Positions 1 to 13,100 of a DNA stretch of 64,000 nt are shown here, piece by piece. Position 1 is the stretch's first letter; each line of letters begins with the position of its first letter. The DNA is from Pipra filicauda (lineage: Eukaryota > Chordata > Aves > Passeriformes > Pipridae): the NCBI RefSeq assembly GCF_003945595.2, contig NW_024104665.1:2633651-2697650 (forward strand), read 5' to 3'. Position numbers and translations under genes: made by a program. Below the pieces are notes generated by a model. The model had not been told where the DNA came from and searched no databases. It saw only the letters and a program-made list of their open reading frames with translations.

Positions 1-2813
1 CCTCTTTAGACAGGCATAATCAATTAGAAGTGGTCTGATTTTAACCAGTTGCAGGCTCATTACATTGCATTCCCATTTCTGTTGATGAAAATCAGTTTCA
101 GCCTGTGGCCTGGAACTCATATACAGCACTTCCTGGGGCCTCTTAGATAAACACATCAAGAAACAGTTTTATTTGGATTTGTCCTTTACCCTTTATTCAT
201 TGAAACAATTTTACAAATCAAGATTAGAACAGAGAAAAATTGGCTCATAACCAGAGATACACATATATGAGTAAAATATTTAATCTGAGAAAAGTATAAA
301 GCTTCAGTTAATAATCATTCCTTAAAAACATTTAAATGGGAGACTCAAAACATTCATTTTCAACTGGTGAGTTTAGTCTTTCTCTTACTGTGTCATGGGA
401 CACTCAGTTTCTATTTAATATAAACATATTACTCCTTCCTTTCAGAAGAGCTTCTGCCTGTGATACATAAAATTGTCCCTAATGTATCTTGAAGTTTTCA
501 AAACAGTATTTCTAGTCTAAGCTTTTACTCTTTGTAGATACTGCCTGCAATATGTAATTTTAAACCTATGCAGGAATGAAACTTTTAAGCAAGACAATAC
601 TAAATGAACTATCCTCGAGCAGACAGAATCTGCAAAAATAATTGCTTCCCTTCTGCAGAAATTGTACCTTACAGCACCCAGGTTTGGTACAGTCCACATG
701 AGCTTTGAAAAATAAATTAATTCACTACAGTCAGTAAATCCAGCCACAGCATGGTGCAGTCCCTCAGGCTCAAAGGGCTATTCACAAGTCAGGGGCATTA
801 AAATAAAAGAGGGGATTTTCCTAGAGTGAAGAGGTCTATAAAAGCCTTTGCAAATGTGCAGCAATTGTTTAAAAACCAAAACAGACAAAAAACCAAAGAT
901 AACTGAAATAGGAAAGAGACTGATAAAGGAAATGCAATGCTTACTGAGGAAGCAAAATGAGGAGCCCTTGCCTGGAATACTGGCTGTTCCTTCGTAAAAG
1001 AAAATACACAAATAGAGCTGAAGGGTGAGTGATAAGAGTAACAGAAGCGGAAAAAACCTTCATATGAAGAGAACACAGAAAGACCAGAATGATTCGTACT
1101 ACAAAGGAGAATAATGGAGCTAGAGGATCATGATTTTAAAAAGTGTAAAAATTAATATTCCAAAGAGGACCTTTCTTTTAAAAAGGATTCAAAGTAAAAG
1201 GGCGATGAGCCCAAATATGGTTGAAGGAGGCTCTGGGGGCTGTTTTTGCTTATTTTGTAAGTATGATAGACAGCTAGACTTTTTAATGTACTGCAAAGGA
1301 TAATCACTAAGGCCAATGGCATATGAGGACTTAAGAAACTTTATTTCATAGATATAACAAAAATAAATAAATATACATTATAATAACTATTTAATCCAAA
1401 AATACATTAAAGACTCAAGAAAAAATTTATTCCTAGAGATATGTTATAGTGAAAATGCTTTATATAAGGTGGTGCATTCCTCCCTATAAAGCATGTGGCC
1501 CTTACCTAGTCACCAACAGCGGCCAATACCCAACAGAATGAGGCCTACAGGGCAACATTATCTGGAAATTTCCTTTACTGAACAGCATATCTTGACACCT
1601 GAGATACATGAGAGAGGAATGACTCTTCAGAGGACATGAAAGATCAGACTCATCTCCTGGAGTGCCTGATAACCCCAACCATCATCTCCTGGTCTAGTGG
1701 AAGTCACCTGTCATATACTCTCTTATGTCTGTACTCCTGTTCTAAGGTCTAGATTCTCCATCCTCCTGTCTGAAGAAGTTAATTTCAGACACGTTCATCA
1801 TCAACCTGCTTTCCTAACAACTATCACTATCTGATCTATACATTCACAAGAAATCACACCAATAGTGATTAAAGGATTAGAATGGAACTACTTCTACCAA
1901 AGGTCCAGGCAAAAAAAGCAAACGGAATTAGTTTTAAAATTAAGAACAGCGCCCACAACATGACTATCTGAAATAAAGAACGGTTCCAAATACTTAAATG
2001 CAGTGTTAAAATCAGACATTAAGAATTTTAATGAAATGACAGAACTGTTCTTTAATTGCTTTCCTGGACTGACAAGGTAATTTATTACTCACTTGTTCCT
2101 AAGAAATGAACAAAACAGGCCCATAAGGAAGCTAGTTACAGCTGACTGAAAATGGCCTACACGCTGCCACACTTGAAAGGGTATCCCTTCCTTCATACCT
2201 TTGTTTTTCTTATTGTTTAGAGCTTGTTTTGTATTGTTGCAAACTATACTCTGCAACACTATAACCACTGATATTTCTGACCGGTTCTTCAAAAAATTCA
2301 CAGTGATAAAGAATCAAAATTAAAAAAAGAAACTGAAAGAAACTCACAGTTGTTTCTTATAAAACTTCTGAACGCGAAAAAACACTTTCTCTGAAACACT
2401 TTCAAGTGTCTCATGAAGGAACATCTCTGTGGTTTTCTGGAGAGGTTAAAGTAGCAATATTCCAGGGTCTGGATTTTGTTTGTATTTACAACCTTCAATC
2501 AGAAAAACATTTTGGAACATGGAGAGGATCTTTTTTGTTGTTAGCCATTCTAGGACTAGGAATACTGCAAGATCATCTCTTCAAGCTTTGACATGGAGCC
2601 ATACCTCATTCTTCTCATCAACAAAACCTAGGACTAGCTCTTCAGAAGGCAGAATAGAGGGCACTTTTACACGAAGCAGCTAAAGGACTCTAGCATTCAG
2701 TAGATACCTGAGTGCAAGTAATATACTATTGTTTCTCCAGATTCAACAGAGCTCAGAAATAGATACATAGATACAGATATTCCAACCAATTTATAAAACC
2801 ACATTTGACTTAC
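1..2813 (-). other. THADA: THADA intron, 3' part truncated by window start
   Basis: AT-rich intronic sequence downstream of the last exon seen. I read both strands for exon borders matching the next part of THADA and saw none. No transposon, RNA gene or strong structure was recognised. A donor-like site near 1506 (minus strand) has no matching protein sequence upstream of it. Confidence 0.8.
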
Positions 2814-2899
2814 CTTGCTTTTTACACTTCCCCAGGTGAGTACTCAGCATCACAAGGACGTCAAGATAGGCGGCTCTGGTCACCGGACAAGGATTTAGC
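2814..2899 (-). CDS. THADA: THADA internal exon E (most 3' exon in the window), 86 nt
   Basis: On the minus strand a run of nine T and AG precede the exon, and GTAAGT follows it. The first G completes Arg with the AG of the upstream exon, giving KR/LNPCPVTRAAYLDVL, then MLSTHLGKCKKQ. The NPC-VTRA-Y-D-L pattern matches human THADA directly after KLWLAKR. The exon ends after one base (G) of a codon, so the next exon must begin in the matching phase; I could not find it in the remaining 2.8 kb, so it should lie left of the window. The C-terminal part of the exon (CKKQ) is divergent from human. Confidence 0.93.
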
Positions 2900-3106
2900 C
2901 TAAAAAAAAACCCCAAAAACCAAATTTCTAAAGATTGAATCCTTATAACATTGTGCTCAGAAACAGTAGTGAAACACACCAGCTTGGTGTGTCTATTTTA
3001 ATTAATGAAGATCAACTACTGGTCAAATTAGACTGCATAAATAAAATAATTATGCCAAGTTATCTAAGCTTCACTTCCTGGTCCATTCCAAATGAGAGTC
3101 TCCCTT

Positions 3107-3137
3107 GCAAACTGGGTGTTGCCAGTTTGCAACACCC
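3107..3137. repeat. Two interlocked inverted repeats (pseudoknot-like arrangement)
   Basis: GCAAACTGG (3107-3115) pairs with CCAGTTTGC (3122-3130), and GGGTGTTG (3114-3121) pairs with CAACACCC (3130-3137). The two pairs alternate instead of nesting. Confidence 0.85.
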
Positions 3138-6127
3138 TTCCTCCCTCCATTCCACCAAATCACAGCTTATACATTTAATTATTATTGGATGAATCAGCTT
3201 GCCCTGGCAATTAGTGTGCCTTTGTTTTGTTTATAGATAATGTGTGTAACTAAATGCATTAACGAAAAGAAGTCTTCAGGTCTTACTGTTACAGCTCATA
3301 AAAGAGAAACTTCTCTTGAAAGGTACCTGCTACACCTTTTTAACAGCCATAGCTCTCTCACTGTTCTGATGAAGATCATGCATGTTTTTAAAATTACGTA
3401 TTTCTTTTCCCAGACAAGAAAACTTGGGATTCTGTGTGTGTAATGCAATTGGTAATTAGCTACTTTCTTTTCTACCTCTTCAATTTGCAAGTGATAGACA
3501 TTTACTTTCTCTTCAATTAGAAAATTAAAATTAGGTTAACAACTTCATTTTTCTTTGCATTGCTATCACTCTTTTTCAGCCAAGAAATTTTTTTTTAAAA
3601 TATAACTTAGAATGTGAACAAACAGGAAATGTAGTTCAAAACACAGAAATTATTTTAATGAGACCAATGGGACTTGTTCTAAAACAAAACCTCTCAGAAT
3701 CAAGCAGCACAAGTTTAAAGTATGACTAATTCTGTTCAGTATTTCATTTTTATTTTATCTGGCACTGTCTTTGTATGCTTATCTTGATGTCTGAAACTCT
3801 TTCAAAAAATTGTTAATTAAAAATGTTCCAACAAACATTCTCAACCCTAGCATCTTTAAAATTCAAGGAAAAAAGCTTTTTCAAATAAGATATGTGATCA
3901 TGACATAAAAATGCAGGGTTTGAGGTTCTTACGTAGTTTCGCAGCTGTATTTGCCTATGGAGAGCTAGCCTATGAACCCGTTAAAAAAGAGAACTTTAAC
4001 CAGAAACATTGCTCTCACCTTCAGTAATAAATTCTACAATAAGCCCAAAGGACTTATGTTTTCTTTTATGGCCTACAATATTAGGCATCCATGTAACACA
4101 GAGCAGACTACATACTACCAGGATCTCTCTTTTAAAGAGTTTTATTCTCCTTTTGGACACTTTCTTAGTAGGGAATTAGTTTAGGTTCATAGCTCCAAAA
4201 ACTTCTCCATGCTTGCTTCCTACCACTTTCCTTAGCACAAGAGCTAAAAGCTTGCCTGCTGAGAAGATGCACATCAGTTAGAACTGATGCCATAAGAAGC
4301 CAAAGCAATTTTAATATGACCTATTTCGGAAGAATTGTATTAGGCAGACTTAATTTCTATCCATCTTTGCTAAAAAAAAATCTCTTCTGTATCTTGGGCA
4401 TCCAGCTGTTGCCTAAGTTGTTCTTCACAAACCTTTGTGAAAACACCACCAAGAAATACAGAGTTAGGAGCTCAACCCATGAGAAAACAGAGTGACCGAT
4501 CAGTCAAAGGCTTAGAAGAAAAAAAACCACAAGAGGCCTCTCACAAGTACTCATAAAATGGATTAAAGCAGCCACAACAGACTTAAGATGAAGAACATAA
4601 TGCCTACTGCAGTACAGCTCCCTTGAAAAGTGGAAGATTTGCTTATTATTCCATCTTTCCAGTGGAAAGAAAATTTCCAATGTACAGACTGTGCCTTGGG
4701 AAAAACATGACTGATGCAACTGTTACTGAAGAAGAGGCAACAGCAACACTGACGCGGGTTTTTTTATTCTGGTCCAGCTTTTAAGCACTTACCACTTCAT
4801 TTTGAGTATGTACATACACATGTTTTGATTTTGAAATGAGACTTTGCTATCATAAAACATGCCAAACGTTTGTTCCTGGCTGGTTCTGTTGCTCTGGTGA
4901 TGCTTGTGAATTCTTATCCATATGTGCCAGACAGACACAACAGGAAATTCAGTTTTCCAAAAACAAGAAATTTCAGTGTTGTTCAGACTGTAGCAGAAAG
5001 CTCAGTCTTGAAGACAATCAAACTGTGATTTACATAACAGACCTGACAGCCAAAAATCACATGCTGAACATTTCAAATGATGGACTGCACAGTATTTAAG
5101 ATGACCTGTTCATGCAGAACTTCAACAATGAGAGTGGGAAGAGTACAAAATGTTTCTTTTTTAACACAGATATCCAAATAAAGTGGTGTTCTCATAAACA
5201 AGATTTGAGGAAATCTGTCTCAGAACAAGCAAGTCACAGCAGTAGCAAAGGTGGGAGCTCCAGATATCTGGAACAGCATTCATTTTTTTTTGTTCAAAAC
5301 CCAAAAATTATTTTATCTCCCTTCCAACAAGGATATTAATGGAAACAAATAGATCATATGCTCACTCCAGATGATAAACTGTATGTGACTCTGAACGGGG
5401 GTTGGGCTAGAGATGTTTAGAATTCTCATATCTAAGTGTATATCCACACAGCAATGAAAAATGGGTATCAAAACAATATTCATACTATTACACACATATA
5501 CTAATAATAGGCTAGTGATGTCAGGGCAGAGATCCATACCTGATTAAAGTAATACTTTGTCTACGTTAGCCAATTGGTTGGTGTAACAGCAGCACATTTG
5601 GAATTCAAAGAGCTGGCACCAAAGATCCAATGGACACCCTACACACTGCACCAGATGCATTAAATCATAATTTTCAGAAGTTAAACTTGTGGCTTTTGCT
5701 TCTGCTTGGATACAGAGTTTATAGCCAGCCTACTCCAGGAATCTCACTGCATTAAGAAGCTTAGCACCCCTCAGTTTCTAGCACTCCTTCATGATGCTTT
5801 AACTTCAAGCTTGACTGTCTAGGTGGAAATGAAAATCAGGTCGCAGGCAACTGCTAAGTTAAATTTCACTAACAGCCAATACTGCAGAATATTTCGACAC
5901 ATCTGATTGAAGAGAGGTCAGAGGCTGTTTGCTCCAAGTAACATGTAAAAGGCAAGTACTGTCACAGACTTGACCTGCCAGGCACAGGGAAAGAAGACTC
6001 CTGCAACAGGCAGGGACAGAAAGGATTACTACTTAGCAAGCACAAGGCAAAGAAGAAATATGTTTCTAATTTAATCAAGGAGAATGAAATTATGACAGGA
6101 GGAGCTGCTGTGTCCCTACTAGATCAT

Positions 6128-6527
6128 CCAATGAGAAAAGGCTAAGAGAAAAGAATTAGGATCGTTCAGCCTGGAAAAGAGAAGACTTCAGGGTGACCTA
6201 ACTGCAGCCTTCCAGTACCTGAAGGGAACCTACAAGAAAGATGGAGAGAGATGTCTTACAAGGCCATGTAGTGACAGGACAAGGAGCAATGGCTTCAAAC
6301 TGAGAGCAGTTTAGATTGATATTCAGAAGAAACTCTTTACTGTGAGGGTGGTGAGGCACTGGAACGGGTTGCTTAGAGAAGTTGTGGATGCCCCACCCCT
6401 GGAAGTGTTCAAGGCCAGGTTGGATGGGGCTTTGAGCAACATGGTCTAATGGAATGTGTCCCTGTTCATGGCAGTGGAGTTGGGACTAGGTGATCTTTAA
6501 GGTCCCTTCCAATCCAGGTGATTCTAT
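6128..6527 (+). mobile_element. CR1 LINE, 3' end fragment (5'-truncated)
   Basis: Typical avian CR1 3' sequence: GTTCAGCCTGGAAAAGAGAA near 6163, CAGCCTTCCAGTACCTGAAG near 6206, a CTTTACTGTGAGGGTGGTGA block near 6336, TGGAAGTGTTCAAGGCCAGG near 6400, and a TCCCTTCCAATCCAGGTGAT end followed by ATTCTATT. CR1 is a non-LTR retrotransposon whose copies are usually 5'-truncated and end in short ATTCTATG-type repeats. This copy holds only the end of ORF2 and the 3' UTR, with scattered changes from consensus, and cannot be active. It is antisense to THADA. The 5' limit is approximate. An LTR is inserted in its tail, and a tail remnant continues after the LTR at 7182-7197. Confidence 0.93.
6523..6527. 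repeat. Target-site duplication, left copy (TCTAT)
   Basis: TCTAT directly before the TG of the LTR; it is repeated directly after the terminal CA at 7182-7186. Five bases fits ERVL-type integration. Because CR1 tails themselves carry ATTCTATG repeats, a chance match is possible. Confidence 0.65.
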
Positions 6528-7181
6528 TGTCCTAGTTAGAACCAGTTGATGAACTGGGACTTTGGATTACACCCACTGTGTGGGTGTAATCCAAACTGTG
6601 TATTCTACACCCTCCATGCCATTTCCCAGAAACTGTTAACAACAGACCATTTGCAGCAGCTGCCCAGAGCACACCTGACCCCTCAGGCTATAAGCTGGGT
6701 GTTAAGAGGCTTGTGAGATAGGAGGATGCTCCTGTCCTCATACCCACGACTTACAATCACTCATTGTGGAACTCCCCGCCCTGGGGGAGATACTGGGCAC
6801 TCCTGCCTGAACCTGAGTGTAATCTTGGGGTCTTGGGACTTCTAGTACCATTCATTGGATCCAGAGGAGGACCAGAACCTTGACTGGACTGCAACCACTA
6901 CTTTAAACCAGACTGCGACCAGCACTCTCACCAACAGGTTTTCCCTCTCCTTTTAGTCTGGACTCAGGGGGAACACATGGGGCTCAGCACAGAGGCCAAC
7001 GAACACCACTCTGTTCATGCCCCAGGATGCTGACTTATACATCTGGGTTTTGTGGGTTAAACCAAATGTTTGTCCATATAATTGTATTTATGGTATTATT
7101 TTTATTAAATTGTAACTCTGACCTACAATCTCTTTGGAGCTGGGTTAATTTCTCCTGCCGGTTTACCTTTAAACCAGCGCA
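6528..7181 (+). mobile_element. Solo LTR of an endogenous retrovirus (likely ERVL/ERVK-type), nested in CR1 tail
   Basis: The 654-bp element begins TGTCCTAG and ends CCAGCGCA, the TG...CA ends of a retroviral LTR, and is flanked by the 5-bp direct repeat TCTAT (6523-6527 and 7182-7186). The 3' part has an ATTAAA-type polyadenylation word near 7104 within TTTTATTAAATTGTAACTC, then CTTTGGAGCTGGGTTAATTT and TCTCCTGCCGG. That 3' end resembles avian ERV LTRs I have seen. No primer-binding site, gag, pol or env sequence follows, so it is a solo LTR left by recombination. A 16-bp perfect inverted repeat lies at 6561-6595. Family name is uncertain. Confidence 0.75.
6561..6595. repeat. Perfect 16-bp inverted repeat with 3-nt loop
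   Basis: TTTGGATTACACCCAC (6561-6576), TGT, then its exact reverse complement (6580-6595). It lies near the left end of the LTR and could form a hairpin in RNA or a cruciform in DNA. Confidence 0.95.
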
Positions 7182-7186
7182 TCTAT
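7182..7186. repeat. Target-site duplication, right copy (TCTAT)
   Basis: TCTAT immediately after the LTR end CGCA. It pairs with the copy at 6523-6527, and the following AATCACAGAA looks like the rest of the CR1 tail. Confidence 0.65.
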
Positions 7187-10100
7187 AATCACAGAACTCC
7201 ACAGAACACATAAGGTGATTGAAACACAAGTCAAAAAAGTTAAAGGGACTGAAGGTTTCAAATGGCTTACACATATATTTTTGTAACTGCCCAGAGCTCC
7301 ACCCCAACAGTATCTTCAGTGTGGGGGAAATAAGGGTCTTTTTAAATTTTATTTTATTATTTTAGGTAGGCATGGCTGAAAAGTAGAAAATATGAAAATG
7401 CAGAAGCCAGTTTCCATATTATTGACACTTTATAGCAGATTTCTGGATTAGATCCTAAAATAAAAGTCTTCCAAACCTGGCCAATTTCTTATCATTAATG
7501 CTGAACAAGTCATTGGAAATAGGATAGTCAGATCTCTTTGTAATTGCATTTTCAATTCTGGCATATAAAATTAGAGAAGAGTTCAAGTCACTTGCAGGAA
7601 GAAACCTTGTGTTAGACATTAAGAGTCTAGGGATTCTTTTCAAAGAAAAAGGTTAATGGAACCAAACAGCCTGTTAAAATCCACAGGCTCCTGTTCAAAT
7701 GCCTATGAAGAGGCACTTACAGAATATAATATGACCAGAGTAACAATAAGCTATTTGTTTTCAACAAGGAACTGCCTGGTAGGTGAATCAGGAAGCATAC
7801 CCTGCAGGAGATATTCCCTCTCTGTAGATGTAAATCAGACCGGGCAGGTTCAGAAGCTCCATGTGCAATACTGGGGGTTGTTCCAGCTGGCTTTGGCTAC
7901 CTGCAGTAGCGCCAGGACCGCTCTGCCTTTACCTCCTTTAAGAACCACTGACTGCAGCTTACGTCTGCGTAACATGAAATCAATCCTAGACTCTCACAGT
8001 TTGGAGCTCTACAAATATTATTTTTTAAATCTTTGATTCACCTATTATAGTTAAGTCATGCTGAATTTGAGGTAATCATTGGTTTGCTTATTTTGGATTG
8101 CAGATCTGATGCAAACCAAAATGGCACTTATTGAAGGAATCAGCAATATGTGGCCACAGACCTCCCGTGCACTTGGCTCACACACATTGTTTCAACTCTA
8201 TCAAGAACACATGGCTTAACTTCTAAAATTAAGTTTCTTCTGTATTACTGTTTAATTTAAAGAAGATCCACATTAATGACTTATGAAGCAAATTATCTTC
8301 TCTTCCAAGGGAACGGTGCAAAGGAGCAAAGAACATGGAAAGCTCACACATTTGGCCTCAATTCTGTCAAAACACTGTGAAAAAGCTTCAAACAAACTAA
8401 ATAGACGATCTCTTGCTCCTCTAACCATGAAGGTTTGCAGAGGCTCTTAAACAGCATTTCTACTCATTACAGGGTACCACTTATAACCACATGGATTTCT
8501 GTATACAAATGAGGATGCCAACACACCTTTATTTATAGCAAATACCAAAGAATTTTGAGGCACAACTCAACATTCTCAGTATCTTCTAAAAACCCCCTGT
8601 TTTCAATGACACTAAGTCAGATGACTTAAAAAGCTGACAGCTATTTTCTCCTGGCTCACTCCTTTTTTCCCACCTCACTTCAACATGAGCAACAACAACA
8701 ACTGTAACATTAATTTATTGCATTTGTTACATAAATAATACAGATACAAGTTAGTGATTATGAAATCAAAGCTGTTTGTGTTAATGTTTATTACAGTAGG
8801 TTTTGGTTATTCTAGAAATTCAATGTTTTCCAAAGAGGTAGTTTATTTTGCTCATATTTTTCCTCCTTAGGAAACAGATGTTGGAAAACTATTAGCAGGA
8901 CAAGCACTATTTAATATACAGTAACTTACAATATTTACCGAACGTTTAACAACAAAAATCAAAGCATATTTCATCAAACTCTCAATAAGGACTTAAGAAA
9001 TTTCAAATGCAACCTGACAATCAATGTCTATTAAATAAAAATCCATAACATCTCTTGTGAATTAGTTTAGCTACAGGTACCTTAGTGTAATTACGTGTCT
9101 TGGGGATACCTAAAACCTCTTGTAAAAGGTCTCAGAAAAGCTCTGTGTTTTGCACTCTCAAAGCTTTTAGAAAAGTCTGAAAGATTTCAAATCATCCAGC
9201 CAGTGCTGCTCTATCAATCTTATTAACTACTAATCTTATTTCTCAAATGGGAATATAACTTTATTAAATAACTAACCAAATAGAATATCCACATAGTAAC
9301 ATGTAACATGTACATCACTGTTTTGGTCACAGTAAAGCAATATATAATTACACACAGTGTCAGACAATATCGTTTTTAATACAGTGTTTAAATGACTGTT
9401 AGCCACTTTTAATCTATTCTCTCAGATTGGTTACTCTCAGCCCCGATCTTTAAAAACTGATAACAAGATTTGGATAATGAATCAAGTTAATGTAGAACTC
9501 CAGTCAAAATTATACAACTTACAAAGTCACCTACAAATCCTTGTATTTTGGCCAAAAATGTCACGACCCGCTCTTAAGCGTCAGGGTAAAGAAACCAGAG
9601 CTGACAAGATTACAAGGGCAACCCTTTCAAAGGCCAATTCATAGCTGCTTTGCGAAGAAGAGAATCATCCTTATGACTTGTATGACTGTTTTAATTTCAA
9701 TTTCCAAAGTGATCAATTAATTAAATGAACTGCCTACTTCTCCTCTGGTCTTTAATGAAAAAGTCACTTTTACTGTAATGCTGCATGTTTCTGGAGCGTT
9801 TGGAAAGGCCAAAAAAGACTGAGATTCCCAGAAGGAAGACCTTTTCCTGTAACTGAAGTTATGAATAGCATTTTAGAAAAAGTCCTATATTAAAAGAAGA
9901 CTTGTGATCACTAAACACGGCCCCAGTCTTCTGGTTAAATAGCATGCTATTGTCAAAAAATTTTATGTTTTAGCTGGCAGAAAATAAATCAGCTTGCTGG
10001 TGATAAATTTAAACCCCAAATTCTCCTACTTTCTAGCCACCAATATTCCGTACAGTTTTTGACTCCGACAGATAAATTAGTTTCCTGAACATCATACTCG

Positions 10101-13100
10101 AGTTAATACACAGGATGCTATTGCACAAGTTCTTGTATTTCTGAACTTTAAAAACATTTCGGATAAGTCAAAATTTTACAATTGAGGCTGGAATTTCACA
10201 TTTGGCTCTACAAAAACACAGGAAAGAATTCTGACTAAGTCCAACATGTCCTATTGCCAGGTAGTACTGGGGGACAGGATCTATACAACTTCCTATTGGG
10301 GGTTTCCCAGTCTGGTTTGTCTTCCATAATCTTAGCTTTTCAGTTTGGCACACTGGCAACTACATTTTAGGTTTGCAGTATATCTTCCCTTCCCTATCAA
10401 CTCCCAGTGTACTCCTTGCTGAAAAATGGCAAATCTCTGAAAAGCATTCCTACTCGGGGAGGCCAGATTCTTCTGATATGTGACCTGCAATTTTGTCAGC
10501 TAAAATATCTTCTACATGCGCCAAGAACTGCATCATCTGTAACATCTGCGTCTTGATACAGTCAACTCTACATAACCCTTAGAGAAATATCCATAGGGAG
10601 TTTTATCCTTGGAGGGTTGCTGATGAACCAGGCCAAGCTGGTTGTACTGACCACATTTTACCTGCAGAGAGATCTGGTAATGATCACTTGTCATTTATGG
10701 AGGCGACAAAGCTTATGGAAATCACTCCTACATATACAACGAATGGCTGATTAAAAGATTAAATCTCTCAGTGTTTTGGTTATTAGCTTTCAAATTCTGC
10801 AGTATTCTAAAGACTGAGGTTTTGGGGGGTATATTTGTTCAGAAGGCAGCCTTCATATTTTAATCTATTTTCTCTCAGAGCCCACATCTGTAGCACTCAA
10901 TCAACATGCATGGCCTTGCTCTTGTCTTCTTGAGGGGACATTAATAATGGATTTAATTATTAAACTTTGTCCATAGCATTTTTAACCATGTAATACAAAA
11001 CCAGCACATCAGTGAACATCACGGCCAATAGACCTACATCTAATGGAAAGCATTTAAAAAAATAATAATGAAGCCTGCACTACCAAGTAATCCTTGCTGA
11101 GTTCCTGGAAGTGCAGGAACACCCGCACAGAAACAGGAATACAAACATCGAGTAACGATGCATCTGCTTGCCCACTTGGTGCTGCTGAGACCTTCTCACA
11201 GTAATTACCGTGTGCACAGTATCCCTCACTTGCCCATTCTATAAGGACAGGTCATCCAGCCTTATAGCAGGTATTTTCCCCAGAGGGAGTTGCTAGTCTG
11301 GTGATTTAAGTTTTTCTACCACCTTCAAAGACAGACTATTATGTTGTTATTATTTTCCCTAATCTCTGCAAAGGCAGAGATTTTACTGCTTCAAAAAGGA
11401 GCTGCACAAATTATTTTTTTTTTATGATACCACCAAGAACATCCTGAGTTTCAGCTATTAAGAAAAATTAATTTGTGCTCTGGCTGTCCTCGGTGAAGGA
11501 TACAAAAAGACTTTGTTTTGTTGGTATTGTTTTTAGCATACCTGATTGATAAAATAATCCTTTCTCTTCTTTTTTTTTTCTCTTAATGAGAACCTCATGT
11601 GATTCCTCAGCAACATCCTAAAAACCTTAGAGGTCAAACTAATCCCATGTGCAAATTTAATGAATTTTACACAATTAACATCAGGGGGCTTACTTATTAA
11701 GAACAAGCTATGAAAACTCCTATGTTTATTTAATAAAAAGCATTTTCAGATATGAATGAGGATTTATGTCCAAAATCTGTAATTGTACATGGTTCCTGCC
11801 TTCTCTGAATGTTGTACTAGTGCAGAGAAACATCTTAAACAATCTTATCCAAATCTTAATATTCCTGGAATATTCATATTGGAGTTAGGAGTATACCTAT
11901 GAAGCCGAGTCATAGATTATTTTATCTTATGCAAAGTACATCTTAAACTTCAGCCTTAAGTTCAAACATCTCTACTGATACCCGAAGTAGGTGCTCCAAA
12001 ACATGCAATCATCAACTATCTAAATAAACAGTTTGTAGCTGTGTTAAGGATACTATTATCAAAACTGCTGAAAGAGTGGACTTGGAGCAGCACAGAAACC
12101 TAAATTAGCCAGCTAGAAGCACGTAAGAATTAAATTAATGCCTTCAAGAATACATTTGTGAACAACGACACAGTGTTATGACTCCGCTCTCAAAAGTAAA
12201 GACAAACGAGGCTAAACTAGGCTGATGGGTCAGAATGTTGCAGATTAATAAATTACTGCCAAGCACCTGAGGTGCAGTAACTGTTCATAACAGTATGCTT
12301 TGCTCTCAGCTGGAACAGAACAACAAAAATTTCCCTTCATGTTTTGTGTGTGCAAGAATACACACATGAATTATTGCTCCAGCTGACAGAAAGTTAACTT
12401 TTCAATTTGAAACCTGGTAAACAGATTTCCACAGAGCAAAGCTCAGTTATTAAAACTATTTTCAACTTTTGAACATAACTGTATAATGCATACAGACCAC
12501 TAACAAACAAAGGTAATTAACTGCCCTTCTCAATGTGTAGGTTTTAAAGACAGAAATGAAAAAGTGGAAAAGTCAGAAAAGAGGAAGATGCCAAAGGCAG
12601 ACAAGGGCGTTGGAAGGACAAGGAGGTTTGTCTTGATGCAGTGGAAGAGGCAAGGGTACTACCTGAAGAGGACTCCTCTGCCAAGGAGGATGACCTTACA
12701 TTCTCCTTAGTTCTTGGATTCTTGACGTTTTGAAAGTACAAAAACACCCTTCCAGCTCCCAAATAAGGACCACTTCAAAAAATGACACAAAGGCTGCTAG
12801 CAAAGCTGCAGAGAGCCATGGGCATCTTGCACCTATATCTAGGTATGCCTGCATGTGCCACTGTTTTGTCTTTAATAGCCTGCTCACTAGAAACTAGTGC
12901 TGTCTCTCCTAAGAGGCAGCGAGAAGAAAGGCATATTTAGGTTACAGTCTGAGCCATGAAGTCCTGAAACCACAACAATGCCTCCACATTCCTGTTTTGG
13001 CCTAAATGCACCTCACATGAAGTTCCTTCTAGAAAGGACCTAAGACAGGTCATCTGCCTGTTGTCACTCACACAGTGCTGCCAAAAGTGGAGGGGCAAAA

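Noticed and set aside
1507..1545. Donor-like site in GCCCTTACCTAG as the next downstream THADA exon
   Set aside because: The translation upstream of it does not match the THADA segment expected after exon E, and the phase is not supported.
7656..8036. 126-codon plus-strand open frame
   Set aside because: No recognisable family, no splice or promoter context, and a length plausible by chance in a long intron.
9550..9670. CpG cluster with TGTCACGACCCGC, considered as the start of another LTR
   Set aside because: No matching CA end, polyadenylation word or target duplication was found at a plausible distance.
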